Assembly: GCA_029624815.1 (NCBI GenBank)
Contig: JARSSH010000052.1
Span: 1-57,559 of the forward strand
Source of the DNA: Candidatus Competibacter sp.
Lineage (GTDB): Bacteria > Pseudomonadota > Gammaproteobacteria > Competibacterales > Competibacteraceae
Direction of reading: 5' to 3'
DNA: 57,559 bases
Below are positions 10,650 to 23,859 of the stretch, in pieces (position 1 is the first letter of the stretch; each line of letters opens with the position of its first letter). Under the pieces are notes generated by a model, which was given only the letters and a program-made list of their open reading frames with translations, made no database searches and was not told where the DNA came from. Both the position numbers and the translations under genes were made by a program.

Positions 10650-11653
10650 ACCCGATAATAGTCCCGATACCAGGCCACGAAGCGGGCCACGCCTTCCTCG
10701 ACCGGCGTGGAAGGGCGATAACCGACATCTTCGACCAGGTCATCGACATCGGCATAGGTATCCGGCACGTCGCCGGGTTGCAGCGGCAGCAGGTTCTTGA
10801 TCGCCGTGCGGCCCAGGCACCGTTCCAGCACCTCGATATAGCGCAGCAGTTCGACCGGCCGGTTGCTGCCGATGTTGTAAAGGCGATAAGGCGCGGTGCT
10901 GGTGGCCGGGTCCGGCGCGTCGCTCGACCAAGCCGGATTCGGGGTCGCGACCCGGTCCAACACCCGGATCACCCCCTCGACGATGTCGTCGACGTAGGTG
11001 AAATCGCGCCGGTGATGGCCGTGGTTGAATACGTCGATCGGCTCGCCGGCCAGGATGGCGCGGGTGAACAGAAACAGCGCCATGTCCGGCCGGCCCCAGG
11101 GACCGTAAACGGTGAAGAAGCGCAAACCGGTAACCGGTAGCCCGTACAAATGGCTGTAGGTGTGCGCCATCAGTTCGTTGGCTTTCTTGGTGGCGGCGTA
11201 CAAGCTGAGCGGATGATCGACGTTGTCGTGCACCGAGAACGGCATCCGGGTGTTGGCGCCGTACACCGAACTGGTCGAAGCGTAGACCAGGTGCTCGACT
11301 TCGTGGCGGCGGCACGCCTCCAGGAGATTGACGAAGCCGACCAGATTGGAATCAACGTAGGCATGCGGGTTCTGCATCGAGTAGCGCACCCCGGCCTGGG
11401 CGGCCAGGTTCACCACCCGTCGGGGCCGATGCCGGGCAAAGGCTTCGGCGAGCGCCGCCCGATCCTCCAGGCTGGCGCACACCTCGGCGAAGCCGGGATG
11501 CCGTTCTAGGCGGGCCAGCCGCGCCCGCTTCAGATTCACGTCGTAGTAATCGTTCAGGTTGTCGAAGCCGATGACTTCGTCGCCGCGCTCCAGCAACCGT
11601 TGGGACAGCGTCGAGCCGATAAAACCGGCGCTACCCGTGACCAGGATTTTCAT
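10646..11653 (-). CDS. NAD-dependent epimerase, UDP-glucuronate 4-epimerase type
   Basis: The 335-residue extended SDR enzyme has the nucleotide-binding motif GSAGFIG (7-13), the STSSVYG strand and the catalytic Y152-x3-K156 pair (YAATKKANE). The sequence after it ([17 protein letters not shown]) and the [13 protein letters not shown] segment are characteristic of UDP-glucuronate 4-epimerases (CapI/WbnF type), which make UDP-galacturonate for surface polysaccharides. The UDP-sugar dehydrogenase upstream on the same strand (20 bases away) fits a shared nucleotide-sugar pathway. A related UDP-GlcNAc(A) epimerase activity cannot be excluded. Confidence 0.87.
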   Translation of the reverse strand: MKILVTGSAGFIGSTLSQRLLERGDEVIGFDNLNDYYDVNLKRARLARLERHPGFAEVCASLEDRAALAEAFARHRPRRVVNLAAQAGVRYSMQNPHAYVDSNLVGFVNLLEACRRHEVEHLVYASTSSVYGANTRMPFSVHDNVDHPLSLYAATKKANELMAHTYSHLYGLPVTGLRFFTVYGPWGRPDMALFLFTRAILAGEPIDVFNHGHHRRDFTYVDDIVEGVIRVLDRVATPNPAWSSDAPDPATSTAPYRLYNIGSNRPVELLRYIEVLERCLGRTAIKNLLPLQPGDVPDTYADVDDLVEDVGYRPSTPVEEGVARFVAWYRDYYRV

Positions 11654-11673
11654 GGCGGACTCCGCGGCGACCT

Positions 11674-12951
11674 TTACAAACGGCCGTCCGCGCTGTGGGC
11701 GGGCAGCAGATATTTAACATCGAACAGCACCGCGTTGGGTTTGCCGGCGGCGCGGATGCCTTCCGCCCCCATCTCGCGGAACTGGCGGTGGCCGACCGCC
11801 AGAATGATGGCGTCGTAATGTCCCGGCTTCAGCTCCGTCACCGGATCGATACCGTATTCATGCCGCGCCTCCCGAGGGTCCACCCACGGATCGTACACAT
11901 CGACGCAGGCGTTGTAGTCGCGAAATTCCCGCACGATGTCCACCACCCGGGTGTTCCGTAAATCCGGGCAATTTTCCTTGAAGGTCAGGCCCAGCACCAG
12001 CACCTGGGCGTCCATGACCGCGATCCGACGCTGGTTCATCAGCTTGACCACCCGTTGCACCACGTAGGCCCCCATGCCGTCGTTGATGCGCCGCCCGGCC
12101 AGGATCATTTCCGGGTGGTGGCCGATCTGCTGCGCCTTGTGGGTCAGATAATACGGATCGACGCCGATGCAATGGCCGCCCACCAGGCCCGGCCGAAACG
12201 GCAGAAAGTTCCACTTGGTGCCGGCGGCCAGCAGCACCTCTTCGGTGTCGATGCCCAGGCGTTCGAACAGCAGGGCCAGCTCGTTCACCAGGGCGATGTT
12301 GACGTCGCGCTGCGTGTTCTCGATCACCTTGGCCGCCTCCGCCACCCGGATGCTGGAGGCGCGGTGGGTTCCGGCGGTGACGATGCGCCGGTATAGTGCG
12401 TCCACGAATTCCGCCGCCTCCGGCGTGGAGCCGGAAGTCACCTTGAGAATGGTGGTCACCCGGTGATCCCTGTCGCCGGGGTTGATGCGTTCCGGGCTGT
12501 AGCCGGCGAAGAAATCCACGTTGAAACGCAAGCCGGATTCGCGTTCCAGGATCGGTACGCAGACTTCCTCGGTGGCGCCGGGGTAAACCGTGGATTCGTA
12601 AATCGCCACGTCGCCCGGTTTCAACAACCGACCCACCGTGGTGCTGGCGCCGATCAGCGGGTCGAAATCCGGCCGCTTGTAGTCGTCCACCGGAGTCGGC
12701 ACCGTCACGATGTAAACAGTGCAGTTTGCCAAATCCTCGGCGCGGTCGGTATAACGCAGATGGCGGGCTTGCCGCAGTTCCTCGGGCGCGACTTCCAGGG
12801 TGCTGTCGCCGCCGGCCTGTAGCTCGCGAATACGGGCCGAATCGATGTCCAGACCGAGGGTCGGGAACTGTTTGCCGAATTCGACCGCCAAAGGCAAACC
12901 CACGTAGCCGAGGCCGACGATGCCGATGCGAGCAGTGGCAAGATCGAACAT
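11674..12951 (-). CDS. UDP-sugar 6-dehydrogenase (TviB/WbpA type)
   Basis: This 425-residue nucleotide-sugar dehydrogenase oxidises the C6 hydroxyl of a UDP-hexose to a carboxylate. It has an N-terminal NAD-binding motif ([14 protein letters not shown]), the central helical domain and the catalytic cysteine C261 in [12 protein letters not shown]. The DPYYLTHKA and NDGMG segments fit the TviB/WbpA group (UDP-GlcNAc or UDP-GalNAc dehydrogenases) rather than UDP-glucose dehydrogenases. I place the start at the ATG at 12951 ([10 protein letters not shown]). The frame is open far upstream to 13683, but that part is antisense to the sugar transferase gene and not protein-like. It probably supplies the epimerase encoded downstream. 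Confidence 0.9.
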   Translation of the reverse strand: MFDLATARIGIVGLGYVGLPLAVEFGKQFPTLGLDIDSARIRELQAGGDSTLEVAPEELRQARHLRYTDRAEDLANCTVYIVTVPTPVDDYKRPDFDPLIGASTTVGRLLKPGDVAIYESTVYPGATEEVCVPILERESGLRFNVDFFAGYSPERINPGDRDHRVTTILKVTSGSTPEAAEFVDALYRRIVTAGTHRASSIRVAEAAKVIENTQRDVNIALVNELALLFERLGIDTEEVLLAAGTKWNFLPFRPGLVGGHCIGVDPYYLTHKAQQIGHHPEMILAGRRINDGMGAYVVQRVVKLMNQRRIAVMDAQVLVLGLTFKENCPDLRNTRVVDIVREFRDYNACVDVYDPWVDPREARHEYGIDPVTELKPGHYDAIILAVGHRQFREMGAEGIRAAGKPNAVLFDVKYLLPAHSADGRL

Positions 12952-13010
12952 AATAATAATGCTCCGTATGTGGGGAAGACTGCAAATGCTGGCAAGTATA
13001 GAGGAGAGAC

Positions 13011-13031
13011 CGGACGCGGCGCGTCCGTTTT
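13011..13031 (+). promoter_or_regulatory. Hairpin with short T-run in the divergent promoter region
   Basis: CGGACGC (13011-13017) pairs with GCGTCCG (13021-13027) around a three-base loop and is followed by four T residues. It lies in the 195-base gap between the divergent dehydrogenase and sugar transferase genes. On the plus strand it would act as a weak terminator or attenuator ahead of the sugar transferase. The T-run is short, so this is tentative. Confidence 0.25.
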
Positions 13032-13146
13032 CGTTGCGGCGGAACACCGCCACGGCGCTTTTTGAAAGGCTTATGAACGTAGCGTCGGACTTTCCCGGGT
13101 TTGTGCTGGAAAGCGCGAGAAAAACAATCACGGATTTTCCGCCGCC

Positions 13147-14544
13147 ATGATGCGCCTGCTCAGACACTATGGCTCCCAGGCGCTGCTGGTGTTGGTGGTG
13201 GTGGAAGCGTTCAGCCTGTTTTGGTCGATCTATATCGGCCGGTCGCTGTACTTTATGTGGATCCAGGGCGAAGACGGGTCCGGTACGGACGAATTGGCCT
13301 TGAGCGCGACGGCCTTCATGATCATCATGTCGACAATCATGGTCGCGCTGGGTTTGTACGAGCGCAACTTCTGGAACGGAAAGGGCGAGATGCTGTTGCG
13401 GGTCGGCGTCGGCTTTCTGGTTGGGCTGTTCGCGATGACGCTGTTTTACTACCTGGTTCCCAGCCTCGCGCTCGGTCGCGGCGAGTTCGGATCCGCGATG
13501 GGAATCGCCTTTCTGAGCATACTGCTGTTGCGCTTCATCTTCTTCAAGGTCTCCAAGCACGATCGCTTCAAGTACCGGGTGCTGGTGTTGGGCGTGGGCG
13601 AACAGGCGGCCAGGATCGAGGCGTTGCGGCAACCAGGAACCCCAGGGTTCCTGGTTGCCGGATATATTCAGGTCCACGAGCACGAAACGCCGAGAGTGCC
13701 GGCTGCCCGCATATTGCAGGCGATCGGCAATCTATCCGACCTTGCGGATGGGTTGCGCATCGACGAGATCGTGGTGGCCATGGATGACCGGCGCAAGGGA
13801 TTCCCCTTCGACGAGATTCTGGATTGCAAGATCAACGGGATTGCGATCAGTCACTTTCTGGACTTCTTCGAACGCCAGACTGGCAAGGTCCAACTGGAAG
13901 CGCTGATGCCAAGCAGTATCGTTTTTGCCGAAAGTTTTCAGGGAATGGGGCTCAGAAGCGCCGTGAAGCGGGTGCTCGATATCACCGCGAGCCTATTGTT
14001 GCTGGCGTTGACCTGGCCGTTCATGTTGGCGGCGGTCTTGGCGATCTGGCTGGAGTCGGGTGGCCGCGAACCGATTTTGTACCGGCAGACCCGGGTTGGA
14101 TTCAAGGACCGTTTGTTCGAGGTCATTAAATTTCGCAGTATGGTGGTCGATGCCGAAAAGGATGGCAAGGCGCGCTGGGCCGGGAAAAACGACTTGCGGA
14201 TCACTCGGGTTGGCGCGGTGCTGCGCGAAACCCGCATCGATGAATTGCCCCAGTTGTTCAACGTGCTGCGCGGCGACATGAGTTTTGTCGGCCCGCGGCC
14301 GGAACGACCGCAGTTCGTGGCCGACCTGTGCCGGGCGATCCCCTGCTATTCCATGCGTCATATGGTCAAACCGGGCATCACTGGGTGGGCGCAGATTTGC
14401 TATTGCTACGGCGCCTCCGAAAAGGACGCACGCGAAAAATTGCAGTACGACTTGTACTACATCAAGAATTACAGCTTCTTTTTCGACGTCGTCATCCTGC
14501 TACAGACCGTTCACACCATCCTGTGGGGTCGGGGCGCGCATTGA
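13147..14544 (+). CDS. Exopolysaccharide-initiating sugar transferase (polyprenyl phosphate type)
   Basis: The 465-residue membrane protein has four N-terminal hydrophobic segments (within residues about 8-135), a cytoplasmic Rossmann-like middle ([15 protein letters not shown]), a fifth membrane segment (about 280-302) and a C-terminal bacterial sugar-transferase domain. The catalytic domain shows [30 protein letters not shown] and PGITGWAQI. It loads the first sugar phosphate onto undecaprenyl phosphate for polysaccharide assembly. The architecture fits the EpsB/PEP-CTERM-associated transferase group, although no PEP-CTERM or polymerase gene is in view. Start is ATG at 13147 (a second ATG follows immediately). 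A perfect inverted repeat lies inside the gene. Confidence 0.88.
   Translation: MMRLLRHYGSQALLVLVVVEAFSLFWSIYIGRSLYFMWIQGEDGSGTDELALSATAFMIIMSTIMVALGLYERNFWNGKGEMLLRVGVGFLVGLFAMTLFYYLVPSLALGRGEFGSAMGIAFLSILLLRFIFFKVSKHDRFKYRVLVLGVGEQAARIEALRQPGTPGFLVAGYIQVHEHETPRVPAARILQAIGNLSDLADGLRIDEIVVAMDDRRKGFPFDEILDCKINGIAISHFLDFFERQTGKVQLEALMPSSIVFAESFQGMGLRSAVKRVLDITASLLLLALTWPFMLAAVLAIWLESGGREPILYRQTRVGFKDRLFEVIKFRSMVVDAEKDGKARWAGKNDLRITRVGAVLRETRIDELPQLFNVLRGDMSFVGPRPERPQFVADLCRAIPCYSMRHMVKPGITGWAQICYCYGASEKDAREKLQYDLYYIKNYSFFFDVVILLQTVHTILWGRGAH
13627..13660. repeat. Perfect 16-bp inverted repeat inside the sugar transferase gene
   Basis: Bases 13627-13642 are the exact reverse complement of 13645-13660, separated only by CA. 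The left arm reads CGGCAACCAGGAACCC. It falls in the coding sequence after the Rossmann-like motif and encodes roughly [12 protein letters not shown] near-perfect palindrome of this size inside a gene is not explained by coding needs. Confidence 0.9.
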
Positions 14545-16575
14545 TCATTTGACCCGCATCCCCGGCTCCGCGCCGCTGTCGGGGCCGAGCAGGTAGATGC
14601 CGCCCCCGCCGCCAGCCGCCAGCACCATGCCCTCGGAAACGCCGAAACGCATCTTGCGCGGGGCGAGATTGGCGACCAGCACGGTCAACCGGCCTTGCAA
14701 GTCCGCCGGCGGGTAAGCGGACTTGATGCCGGCGAAGACCTGACGGATTTCGCCACCGAGATCCAGTTCCAGCCGCAGCAGTTTGTCGGCCCCCGCCACC
14801 ACGTCGGCCTTGACGATCCGCGCCACCCGCAAGTCCACCTTGGCGAACTCCTCGATGCCGATGGCGGGAGCGATCGGATCGTCGATCAGCGGCCCACTCG
14901 GCGCGGGCGTCTCTTCGCCGCTTGGAGCGCCTTCCCTGGATTCCTCGATGATCGCCACGATTTGCGCCATATCCACGCGCTGCATCAGTGGCTTGAACTC
15001 GGCGATGGCATGGCCGAGCAGCGGGTGACCGACATCGCTCCAGCGCAGCGGCGCGATTTGCAGGAACCGTTCGACTTGTGCCGTCAGGCCGGGCAGTACC
15101 GGCTTGAGGTATAGCGCCAACACTCGGAACAGATTCAGCCCCATGCCGCACACGACCTGCACGTCGGCCTCGGCGCCGGGCTGTTTGGCCAGCGTCCAGG
15201 GTTTCTTCTCGTCGATGTACTGGTTGGCGCGATCGGCCAGCGCCATGATCTCGCGCATGGCCCGGCCGAATTCCCGCCCTTCATACGCTTGGGCGATCGA
15301 CTCGCCGGCTGCGATAAATTCGGCGTACAGCTCGGGTTCGGCGAGACGGTCGGCCAGCCGACCCTCGAAACGGCGGGTGATGAAGCCGGCGCTGCGGCTG
15401 GCGATATTGACCAGCTTGCCGACCAGATCGCTGTTGACCCGGTGCAGGAAGTCCTCGAAGTTAAGGTCGAGATCGTCGAGGCCGTCGCTCAGCTTGGTGG
15501 CGAAGTAGTAGCGCAGATACTCCGGCCGCAGATGGTTGAGATAGGTGCGGGCCTTGATGAAGGTGCCGCGCGATTTGGACATTTTCTGGCCGTCCACGGT
15601 CAGAAAACCGTGGCAATGCACGGCGGTCGGCTTGCGGAAGCCGGCCCCGGTCAGTTCCGCCGGCCAGAACAGAATGTGGAAATAGGCGATGTCCTTGCCG
15701 ATGAAGTGGTAGACCTCGGCCGTGCTGTCCGGTCCCCAGAACTCGTCGAAGTTCAGCCCGGCGCGGTCGCAGAAATTCTGGAAGCTGGCCATGTAGCCGA
15801 TCGGCGCGTCCAGCCAGACGTAGAAGTACTTGCCGGGCGCGTCGGGGATTTCAAAGCCCCAATAGGGCGCGTCGCGGGAAATGTCCCACTCCTGCAAGCC
15901 GGCGGTAAACCATTCATTGAGTTTGTTGATCATCTGCGGTTGGATCGGCCCACTGGCGATCCAATCCTTCAGCATGGCCTCGAAATCGGCCAGTTTGAAA
16001 AAGAAATGCAGCGATTCCTTGGCGATCGGCGTCGCGCCGGACAGGACCGATCGCGGATTTTTCAGATCGGTGGGGGAATAGGTGGCGCCGCAATTTTCGC
16101 AACTGTCGCCGTACTGGTCCGGCGTGCCGCAGCGCGGACATTCGCCCTTGATAAAGCGATCCGGCAAAAACATCTGCTTTTCCGGGTCGAAGGCTTGGGT
16201 GATGACCCGGCGGCTGATGTGCCCGGCTTCGTTCAGCCGCCGATAAATCAGTTCGGCATATTGACGGCATTCCGGCGAATGCGTGGAGTAATAGTTGTCG
16301 AACTCGATCAGGAAATCGGCGAAATCGGCGCGATGTTCCCGCCAGATCCGCTCGATCAGTCGTTCCGGGGTTACACCGTCCTGTTCGGCGCGCAACATGA
16401 TCGGAGTGCCGTGGGCGTCGTCGGCGCAAAGGTAGTAGCATTCGTGGCCGCGCAGTTTCTGGAAGCGGACCCAGATGTCGGTCTGGATGTATTCGACCAG
16501 GTGGCCGATATGGATCGGACCGTTGGCGTAGGGCAGGGCGCTGGTGACGAGAATGCGGCGGGTTTGGTCGCTCAT
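14545..16575 (-). CDS. metG: Methionyl-tRNA synthetase
   Basis: The 676-residue class I synthetase charges tRNA-Met. HIGH lies at 22-25 ([12 protein letters not shown]) and KMSKS at 331-335. Between them is a zinc knuckle domain with two CxxC pairs ([17 protein letters not shown]). The C-terminal part (from about residue 575, [17 protein letters not shown]) is the Trbp111-like tRNA-binding domain that dimerises the enzyme. Length matches the E. coli enzyme. Its stop directly abuts the stop of the convergent sugar transferase gene. Confidence 0.97.
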   Translation of the reverse strand: MSDQTRRILVTSALPYANGPIHIGHLVEYIQTDIWVRFQKLRGHECYYLCADDAHGTPIMLRAEQDGVTPERLIERIWREHRADFADFLIEFDNYYSTHSPECRQYAELIYRRLNEAGHISRRVITQAFDPEKQMFLPDRFIKGECPRCGTPDQYGDSCENCGATYSPTDLKNPRSVLSGATPIAKESLHFFFKLADFEAMLKDWIASGPIQPQMINKLNEWFTAGLQEWDISRDAPYWGFEIPDAPGKYFYVWLDAPIGYMASFQNFCDRAGLNFDEFWGPDSTAEVYHFIGKDIAYFHILFWPAELTGAGFRKPTAVHCHGFLTVDGQKMSKSRGTFIKARTYLNHLRPEYLRYYFATKLSDGLDDLDLNFEDFLHRVNSDLVGKLVNIASRSAGFITRRFEGRLADRLAEPELYAEFIAAGESIAQAYEGREFGRAMREIMALADRANQYIDEKKPWTLAKQPGAEADVQVVCGMGLNLFRVLALYLKPVLPGLTAQVERFLQIAPLRWSDVGHPLLGHAIAEFKPLMQRVDMAQIVAIIEESREGAPSGEETPAPSGPLIDDPIAPAIGIEEFAKVDLRVARIVKADVVAGADKLLRLELDLGGEIRQVFAGIKSAYPPADLQGRLTVLVANLAPRKMRFGVSEGMVLAAGGGGGIYLLGPDSGAEPGMRVK

Positions 16576-16693
16576 GGTCGGGATCGTTGCGGTCGGTCGG
16601 AAAGGCCGCTACGTTAGCAGCATTGCCGCATGGCTGTCATCCGCCGGGCGGAGCGTCCGTTATGCGGGTTCGAGTAACAACGAGGAGGTGTTT

Positions 16694-16990
16694 ATGCACA
16701 TCAAAATGCTTTTCAGCGGGGTCGTGGCGGTCGCCGGACTGGTGGTCGCGGGTCCAGCCCATTCCCAGGGCGCGCTGGCGGAAGAAGTGTGGAGCGAGAA
16801 TTTTTGCCAGCAGGCGGTATCCCTGGCGCAACAGCATGGCGAATCGCCCCAAGCCCTGAATCAGGTCAACTGCCAGGGCATGGCGGATAACTACCAGCCT
16901 TCGTACTGGCAATGCGTGATCGCGGCCATGAAGGCGGATGCCCGCCTAAGGTTGGATGCGGCCCGGCAAAAGTGTCTGGTCGGGTATTGA
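16694..16990 (+). CDS. Small secreted four-cysteine protein, unknown function
   Basis: The 98-residue product has a clear signal peptide with probable cleavage after AHS (residue 24). The mature part of about 74 residues has four cysteines (C38, C60, C74, C94) that could form two disulfides in the periplasm. A strong GAGGAGGTG ribosome binding site four to five bases before the ATG at 16694 supports this start; the open frame extends further upstream without one. A perfect intrinsic terminator follows, so the gene looks monocistronic. I do not recognise the family. Confidence 0.75.
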   Translation: MHIKMLFSGVVAVAGLVVAGPAHSQGALAEEVWSENFCQQAVSLAQQHGESPQALNQVNCQGMADNYQPSYWQCVIAAMKADARLRLDAARQKCLVGY

Positions 16991-16999
16991 GCGACCGCG

Positions 17000-17034
17000 C
17001 CGGACGCGAACCGAAGCGCTGGCGTCCGGTTTTT
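17000..17034 (+). terminator. Rho-independent terminator of the small secreted protein gene
   Basis: CCGGACGC (17000-17007) pairs perfectly with GCGTCCGG (17022-17029), followed by five T residues (17030-17034). It begins ten bases after the upstream stop codon and ends about 40 bases before the apbC start. Confidence 0.85.
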
Positions 17035-17075
17035 CAGTATCGAATCGAACCTATTTCTCAGGAGAAATTCCGTTT

Positions 17076-18164
17076 ATGACCACTGTAGCGCGAGCCGATG
17101 TGGAAACCGCCCTCAAGGGCTATGTGGACCCCTATCTCGAACAGGATTTGATCGCCGCCAAGTGCGTCAAGGCCATTCGGATCGAAGCCGGTCGGGTCGA
17201 GATCGATGTGGAACTGGGGTTCCCGGCGGCGGGCTATCGGGATGCGTTGGCCGAGACCCTGCGCGAACGGCTGGCGGCGCTGGGGGCCGGCGAGACGGTG
17301 GTGCGGGTGGAGTGCAAGGTGATCGCCCACGAAGTGCAAAAGGGGCTGAAACCGATGCCGGGCGTGCGCAACATCATCGCCGTGGCGTCCGGCAAGGGCG
17401 GGGTCGGCAAATCCACCACGGCGGTCAACCTGGCCCTGGCGCTCAGCGTCGAAGGGGCGCGGGTCGGCTTGCTGGACGCCGACATCTACGGCCCCAGTCA
17501 GCCGCGTATGCTGGGCGTGCGCCAGCAACCGGAATCGCCGGACGGCAAGACGCTGAATCCGATCGTCAGCTACAACGTGCAGTCCATGTCGATCGGCTAT
17601 CTGATCGAGGAAGACACGCCGATGATCTGGCGCGGACCGATGGTGACCCAGACCCTCGAACAACTGCTGCGCGATACCCGCTGGCACGATCTCGATTATC
17701 TGATCATCGACCTGCCGCCGGGTACTGGCGACACGCAGTTAACCCTGTCGCAGAAAGTGCCGGTCAGCGGCGCGATCATCGTCACCACCCCGCAGGATAT
17801 CGCCTTGCTGGACGCTCGCAAGGGCTTGAAGATGTTCGAGAAGGTGGAGGTGCCAGTACTGGGCGTGGTTGAGAACATGAGCATTCACATCTGCTCGCAA
17901 TGCGGCCACGAGGAGCATGTCTTCGGCGCCGGCGGCGGCCAGCGCATGGCGGACGAGTACGGCGTGCCCTTTCTCGGCTCCCTGCCGCTGGACATTCGCA
18001 TCCGCGAGGAAACCGACGGCGGCCGGCCCACGGTGGTGGCGGAGCCGGACAGTCGCATCGCCAGCCTGTACCGGGAGATCGCCCGCCGCGCGGCGGCCCG
18101 ACTGTCGTTGCAGGCCCGGAACTACAGTCACAAGTTTCCCAACATCGTGATTCAAAACACCTGA
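17076..18164 (+). CDS. apbC: Iron-sulfur cluster carrier protein ApbC/Mrp
   Basis: ApbC (Mrp) is a P-loop ATPase that holds and delivers Fe-S clusters. The 362-residue protein has an N-terminal MIP18/DUF59 domain (about 1-85), the deviant Walker A GKGGVGKS at 106-113, the [11 protein letters not shown] segment and the cluster-binding pair C273-x2-C276 (CSQCGH). The ATG at 17076 has an AGGAG box about ten bases upstream. The adjacent order metG (divergent), apbC, dcd is common in gammaproteobacteria. The dcd start lies 11 bases after the stop, so apbC-dcd are probably co-transcribed. Confidence 0.95.
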   Translation: MTTVARADVETALKGYVDPYLEQDLIAAKCVKAIRIEAGRVEIDVELGFPAAGYRDALAETLRERLAALGAGETVVRVECKVIAHEVQKGLKPMPGVRNIIAVASGKGGVGKSTTAVNLALALSVEGARVGLLDADIYGPSQPRMLGVRQQPESPDGKTLNPIVSYNVQSMSIGYLIEEDTPMIWRGPMVTQTLEQLLRDTRWHDLDYLIIDLPPGTGDTQLTLSQKVPVSGAIIVTTPQDIALLDARKGLKMFEKVEVPVLGVVENMSIHICSQCGHEEHVFGAGGGQRMADEYGVPFLGSLPLDIRIREETDGGRPTVVAEPDSRIASLYREIARRAAARLSLQARNYSHKFPNIVIQNT

Positions 18165-18175
18165 GGTTTCGCCCC

Positions 18176-18778
18176 ATGCGGCTGTGCGACCGCGACATCG
18201 AACGTTGTCTGAACGAAGGGAGAATCCGCATCGAACCCCGTCCGGCGTCGGGCCGGATCAACGGGGTGAGCGTGGATCTGCATCTGGGCAGCCGCTTCCG
18301 CGTGTTCAACGATCACGCCGCGTCGCATATCGACCTCAGCGGGCCGCGGGAAGAAGTGGACCACGCCATCAACCGGATCATGAGCAAGGAGATCCGGATC
18401 GGCGCGGATGGCGCGTTTTTCATCCATCCCGGCGAGCTGGCGCTGGCGGCCACCGTCGAGACCATCACCGTGCCGGACGATCTGGTCGGCTGGCTGGATG
18501 GTCGCTCCAGTTTGGCCCGGCTGGGATTGATGGTGCACGTCACCGCCCACCGCATCGATCCCGGCTGGAGCGGCGCCATCGTGCTGGAGTGCTTCAACAG
18601 CGGCAAGCTGCCGCTGGCGTTGCGGCCCGGCATGGCGATCTGCGCCATCAGCTTCGAAACCCTGACCAGCCCGGCCATCCGGCCCTACCACAAGCGGCAG
18701 GACGCCAAATACAAGCGGCAGAGCGGCCCGACCCCGAGCCGGATCGGCGACGACGAACCGCCCGACAAAGAACATTGA
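18176..18778 (+). CDS. dcd: dCTP deaminase
   Basis: Dcd converts dCTP to dUTP, the main route to dUMP for thymidylate synthesis in gammaproteobacteria. The 200-residue protein belongs to the trimeric dUTPase-like fold. It shows the [11 protein letters not shown] start, the substrate-binding motif [10 protein letters not shown] and the region [13 protein letters not shown] with the catalytic glutamate. Length and the C-terminal KYKRQSGP tail match the E. coli family. Start ATG at 18176. Confidence 0.95.
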   Translation: MRLCDRDIERCLNEGRIRIEPRPASGRINGVSVDLHLGSRFRVFNDHAASHIDLSGPREEVDHAINRIMSKEIRIGADGAFFIHPGELALAATVETITVPDDLVGWLDGRSSLARLGLMVHVTAHRIDPGWSGAIVLECFNSGKLPLALRPGMAICAISFETLTSPAIRPYHKRQDAKYKRQSGPTPSRIGDDEPPDKEH

Positions 18779-18804
18779 TCGAGTGATCGACCGAGGGAAA
18801 ATTC

Positions 18805-19416
18805 ATGGCCGCATCCGTGTCGTTATCGCTAGCAAGTCAGCCCACCGTCAGGTCCAGCCCCGTTCGGCGTCTCTGGAGCGTGGCCGATTTTCACCGGATG
18901 GCGGAGACCGGTTTCCTCGATCCCGATGCACGACTGGAATTAATTGATGGGGAACTGTTCGAGATGGCGCCGATTGGCAGTTTTCATGCGGGTATTGTCC
19001 GTATCCTGGCGGAGAAGCTGAGGTTTGGAGCAGGTAACGCGGCACTGGTGGATTCGCAAAATCCCATTGTGCTGGACGACCATTCCGAACCTCAGCCCGA
19101 TCTGGTCCTGCTGCGCCCGCGTTCGGATTATTACCTGAGCGAACATCCCCACGCCCAAGACGTGCTGCTGCTCATCGAAGTTTCCGACAGCACGGCGCAA
19201 TTCGACCGCAAGACCAAGGTGCCGCTCTACGCCCGGCACGGTATCCCCGAAGTTTGGCTGGTGGTGGGGCCGCGCCGCCGTCATGTCGAAATCTATCGCG
19301 ATCCGCAACCGGAACGCGGCGCTTATCGCACTCGCGTTCAGGCGCGGGAAGGCGTGTTGACGCCGGTTCTGTTACCAGGGGTGGAAATCCGTCTCGACGA
19401 AGTGTTCATCGGCTGA
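18805..19416 (+). CDS. Uma2 family (DUF820) restriction endonuclease-like protein
   Basis: The 203-residue protein belongs to the Uma2/DUF820 group of PD-(D/E)xK fold proteins, abundant in cyanobacteria and some environmental proteobacteria. Core residues are visible as ELIDGELFEM, QPDLVLL, LLIEVSDST and DRKTKVPLYARHGIPEVW. Substrate and role are unknown; many members sit alone or near mobile DNA. The ATG at 18805 follows a CGAGGGAAAA box. The gene is an accessory insertion between housekeeping genes, and its 3' end overlaps purN by 11 bases in convergent orientation. Confidence 0.88.
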   Translation: MAASVSLSLASQPTVRSSPVRRLWSVADFHRMAETGFLDPDARLELIDGELFEMAPIGSFHAGIVRILAEKLRFGAGNAALVDSQNPIVLDDHSEPQPDLVLLRPRSDYYLSEHPHAQDVLLLIEVSDSTAQFDRKTKVPLYARHGIPEVWLVVGPRRRHVEIYRDPQPERGAYRTRVQAREGVLTPVLLPGVEIRLDEVFIG

Positions 19417-20074
19417 GTAGCGCTTCCTCCAGCCATAACGGTTCGGCCAGCGGTTTCCCATCGAACCACACCCGTTCCCCGTCCAACCGCACCCGCCCTT
19501 CCGCGAACCAGCGAATCGCCAGTGGGTACAGCCGGTGTTCCCGCTCCAGCACCCGCGCCGCCAGGGTGTCCGGATCATCGCCCAGTAATACTGGCACACG
19601 CGCCCGCATGATGACGGGTCCGCCGTCCAGTTCGGCGGTGACGAAGTGGATGCTGGCCCCGTGTTCGGTTTCGCCGGCCGCGATGGCCCGTTCATGGGTG
19701 TGCAGGCCGCGAAATTTGGGCAGCAGCGAGGGATGGATGTTGAGCAGCCGTCCCCGATAGTGTTCGGTGAAGTCGGCGGTCAGCACCCGCATGAAACCCG
19801 CCAGCGCCACCAGATCCGGGCGGTGACGGTCGATCAATTCGATCAACGCCGCTTCGAACGCCGGTCGATTGGCGAAATGCTTATGATCCAACTCCAGGGC
19901 GGGAACGCCGGCTTGCCGTGCCCGCTCCAGGCCGTGGACGCCGGGCCGGTTGCTGATGACCGCCGCGACTTCGACCGGCAGTTCCCCGCTGGCGGCCTGA
20001 TCCAGAATGGCTTGCAAATTGCTGCCGCGCCCGGAGATCAGCACCACCAGCCGGATTTTGCGGACGGCGCTCAC
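19406..20074 (-). CDS. purN: Phosphoribosylglycinamide formyltransferase
   Basis: PurN transfers a formyl group from 10-formyl-THF to GAR in purine synthesis. The 222-residue protein has the [11 protein letters not shown] loop and the catalytic region [12 protein letters not shown], with the aspartate in ELDGGPVI. I chose the GTG at 20074 ([12 protein letters not shown]), which overlaps the purM stop by four bases; the longer frame upstream lies inside purM. It overlaps the convergent Uma2 gene at its 3' end. It forms an operon with purM. Confidence 0.95.
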   Translation of the reverse strand: MSAVRKIRLVVLISGRGSNLQAILDQAASGELPVEVAAVISNRPGVHGLERARQAGVPALELDHKHFANRPAFEAALIELIDRHRPDLVALAGFMRVLTADFTEHYRGRLLNIHPSLLPKFRGLHTHERAIAAGETEHGASIHFVTAELDGGPVIMRARVPVLLGDDPDTLAARVLEREHRLYPLAIRWFAEGRVRLDGERVWFDGKPLAEPLWLEEALLSR

Positions 20075-21123
20075 GGCTGAAACTCCACGAACGGCTCGCC
20101 CTCGCTGGTGGCGATCCGGCCCAGTGCCCAAACCGTTTCGCCGCTATCGCGCAGGATTGCCTGTGCCCGTTCTTCGTCTTCCGCCGCGATGCAAATCACC
20201 ATGCCCACTCCACAGTTGAAGGTGTGCCGCATTTCCGCCTCGGCCACGCCACCCTGCCGTTGCAGCCATTGAAAGATCGCCGGTCGTGGCCAACTGACGG
20301 TGTCGATGATCGCCTTGGTATGGGGTGGGAGAACACGCGGCAGGTTTTCGGTCAGACCACCACCGGTGATGTGAGCGATGGCGCGGACTTCGACCTGTGT
20401 CAGCAGGCCCAGCACTGACTTGACGTAGATTCGGGTCGGGGCCAGCAAGGCATCGCCGAGGGTGCGATCCGCGAACGGCTGATTCAGCTTCGCGCCGCCG
20501 ACCGTCAGGATTTTGCGGATCAGCGAATAGCCGTTGGAATGCGGCCCGGAGGAGGCCAGTCCCAGTAACACATCGCCCGCCGCGACCCGTGACCCGTCGA
20601 TGATCCGACGCTTCTCCACCACGCCGACGCAGAAGCCGGCCAAGTCGTAATCGCCCTCGCCGTACATCCCCGGCATCTCGGCGGTTTCGCCGCCCACCAG
20701 CGCCGCGCCGGCCTGTTCGCAGCCATCGGCGATGCCTTTGATCACGGCGGCGGCCACCTCCACATCCAATTGGCCGGTGGCGTAATAGTCGAGGAAGAAC
20801 AAGGGCTCGGCGCCGGTCACCAGCACGTCGTTGACGCACATCGCCACCAGGTCGATGCCGATGGTGTCGTGGCGACGCAGTTCCAGCGCTAGCTTGAGCT
20901 TGGTGCCGACGCCGTCGGCGCCGGACACCAGCACCGGCTGGCGGTAGCGGTCCAACGGCAGTTCGAACAGCGCGCCGAAACCGCCCAACCCGCCCAGTAC
21001 GCCGGGCCGATGGGTGCGCTTGGCATGCGGCTTGATGCGGTCCACCAGCCGGTTGCCGGCGTCGATGTTCACCCCGGCGTCGCGGTAGCTGAGGGTGGGG
21101 GCGTGCGGATGGGAGTCGTTCAC
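20071..21123 (-). CDS. purM: Phosphoribosylformylglycinamidine cyclo-ligase (AIR synthetase)
   Basis: PurM closes the imidazole ring of AIR using ATP. The 350-residue protein has the family motifs [14 protein letters not shown], the GVGTKLKLA loop, the [11 protein letters not shown] helix and [11 protein letters not shown]. The start is a GTG at 21123 ([10 protein letters not shown]); no nearby ATG suits. It precedes purN with a four-base stop/start overlap, the standard purMN operon. Confidence 0.96.
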   Translation of the reverse strand: MNDSHPHAPTLSYRDAGVNIDAGNRLVDRIKPHAKRTHRPGVLGGLGGFGALFELPLDRYRQPVLVSGADGVGTKLKLALELRRHDTIGIDLVAMCVNDVLVTGAEPLFFLDYYATGQLDVEVAAAVIKGIADGCEQAGAALVGGETAEMPGMYGEGDYDLAGFCVGVVEKRRIIDGSRVAAGDVLLGLASSGPHSNGYSLIRKILTVGGAKLNQPFADRTLGDALLAPTRIYVKSVLGLLTQVEVRAIAHITGGGLTENLPRVLPPHTKAIIDTVSWPRPAIFQWLQRQGGVAEAEMRHTFNCGVGMVICIAAEDEERAQAILRDSGETVWALGRIATSEGEPFVEFQP

Positions 21124-21179
21124 GGATGGCTGACCTCGGTGTGGCGGTCCGGCGGACCCTGCGGCCGGTTAAAAAGTTG

Positions 21180-21188
21180 TGCTATCTT
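21180..21188 (+). promoter_or_regulatory. Candidate extended -10 promoter of leuS
   Basis: TGCTATCTT gives an extended -10 (TGN plus TATCTT) about 33 bases before the leuS start, in the short gap between the divergent purM and leuS genes. No convincing -35 box is present at 17 bases. This would drive the long leuS-to-pmbA gene run. Confidence 0.35.
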
Positions 21189-21205
21189 ACCGCACTTCGT
21201 TTTAA

Positions 21206-23848
<2,643 letters not shown>

Positions 23849-23859
23849 GCGGGTCGAAC

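Noticed and set aside
12952-13683. N-terminal extension of the UDP-sugar dehydrogenase
   Set aside because: The frame is open, but the extension is antisense to the sugar transferase gene and is not protein-like. The family N-terminus starts at the ATG at 12951.
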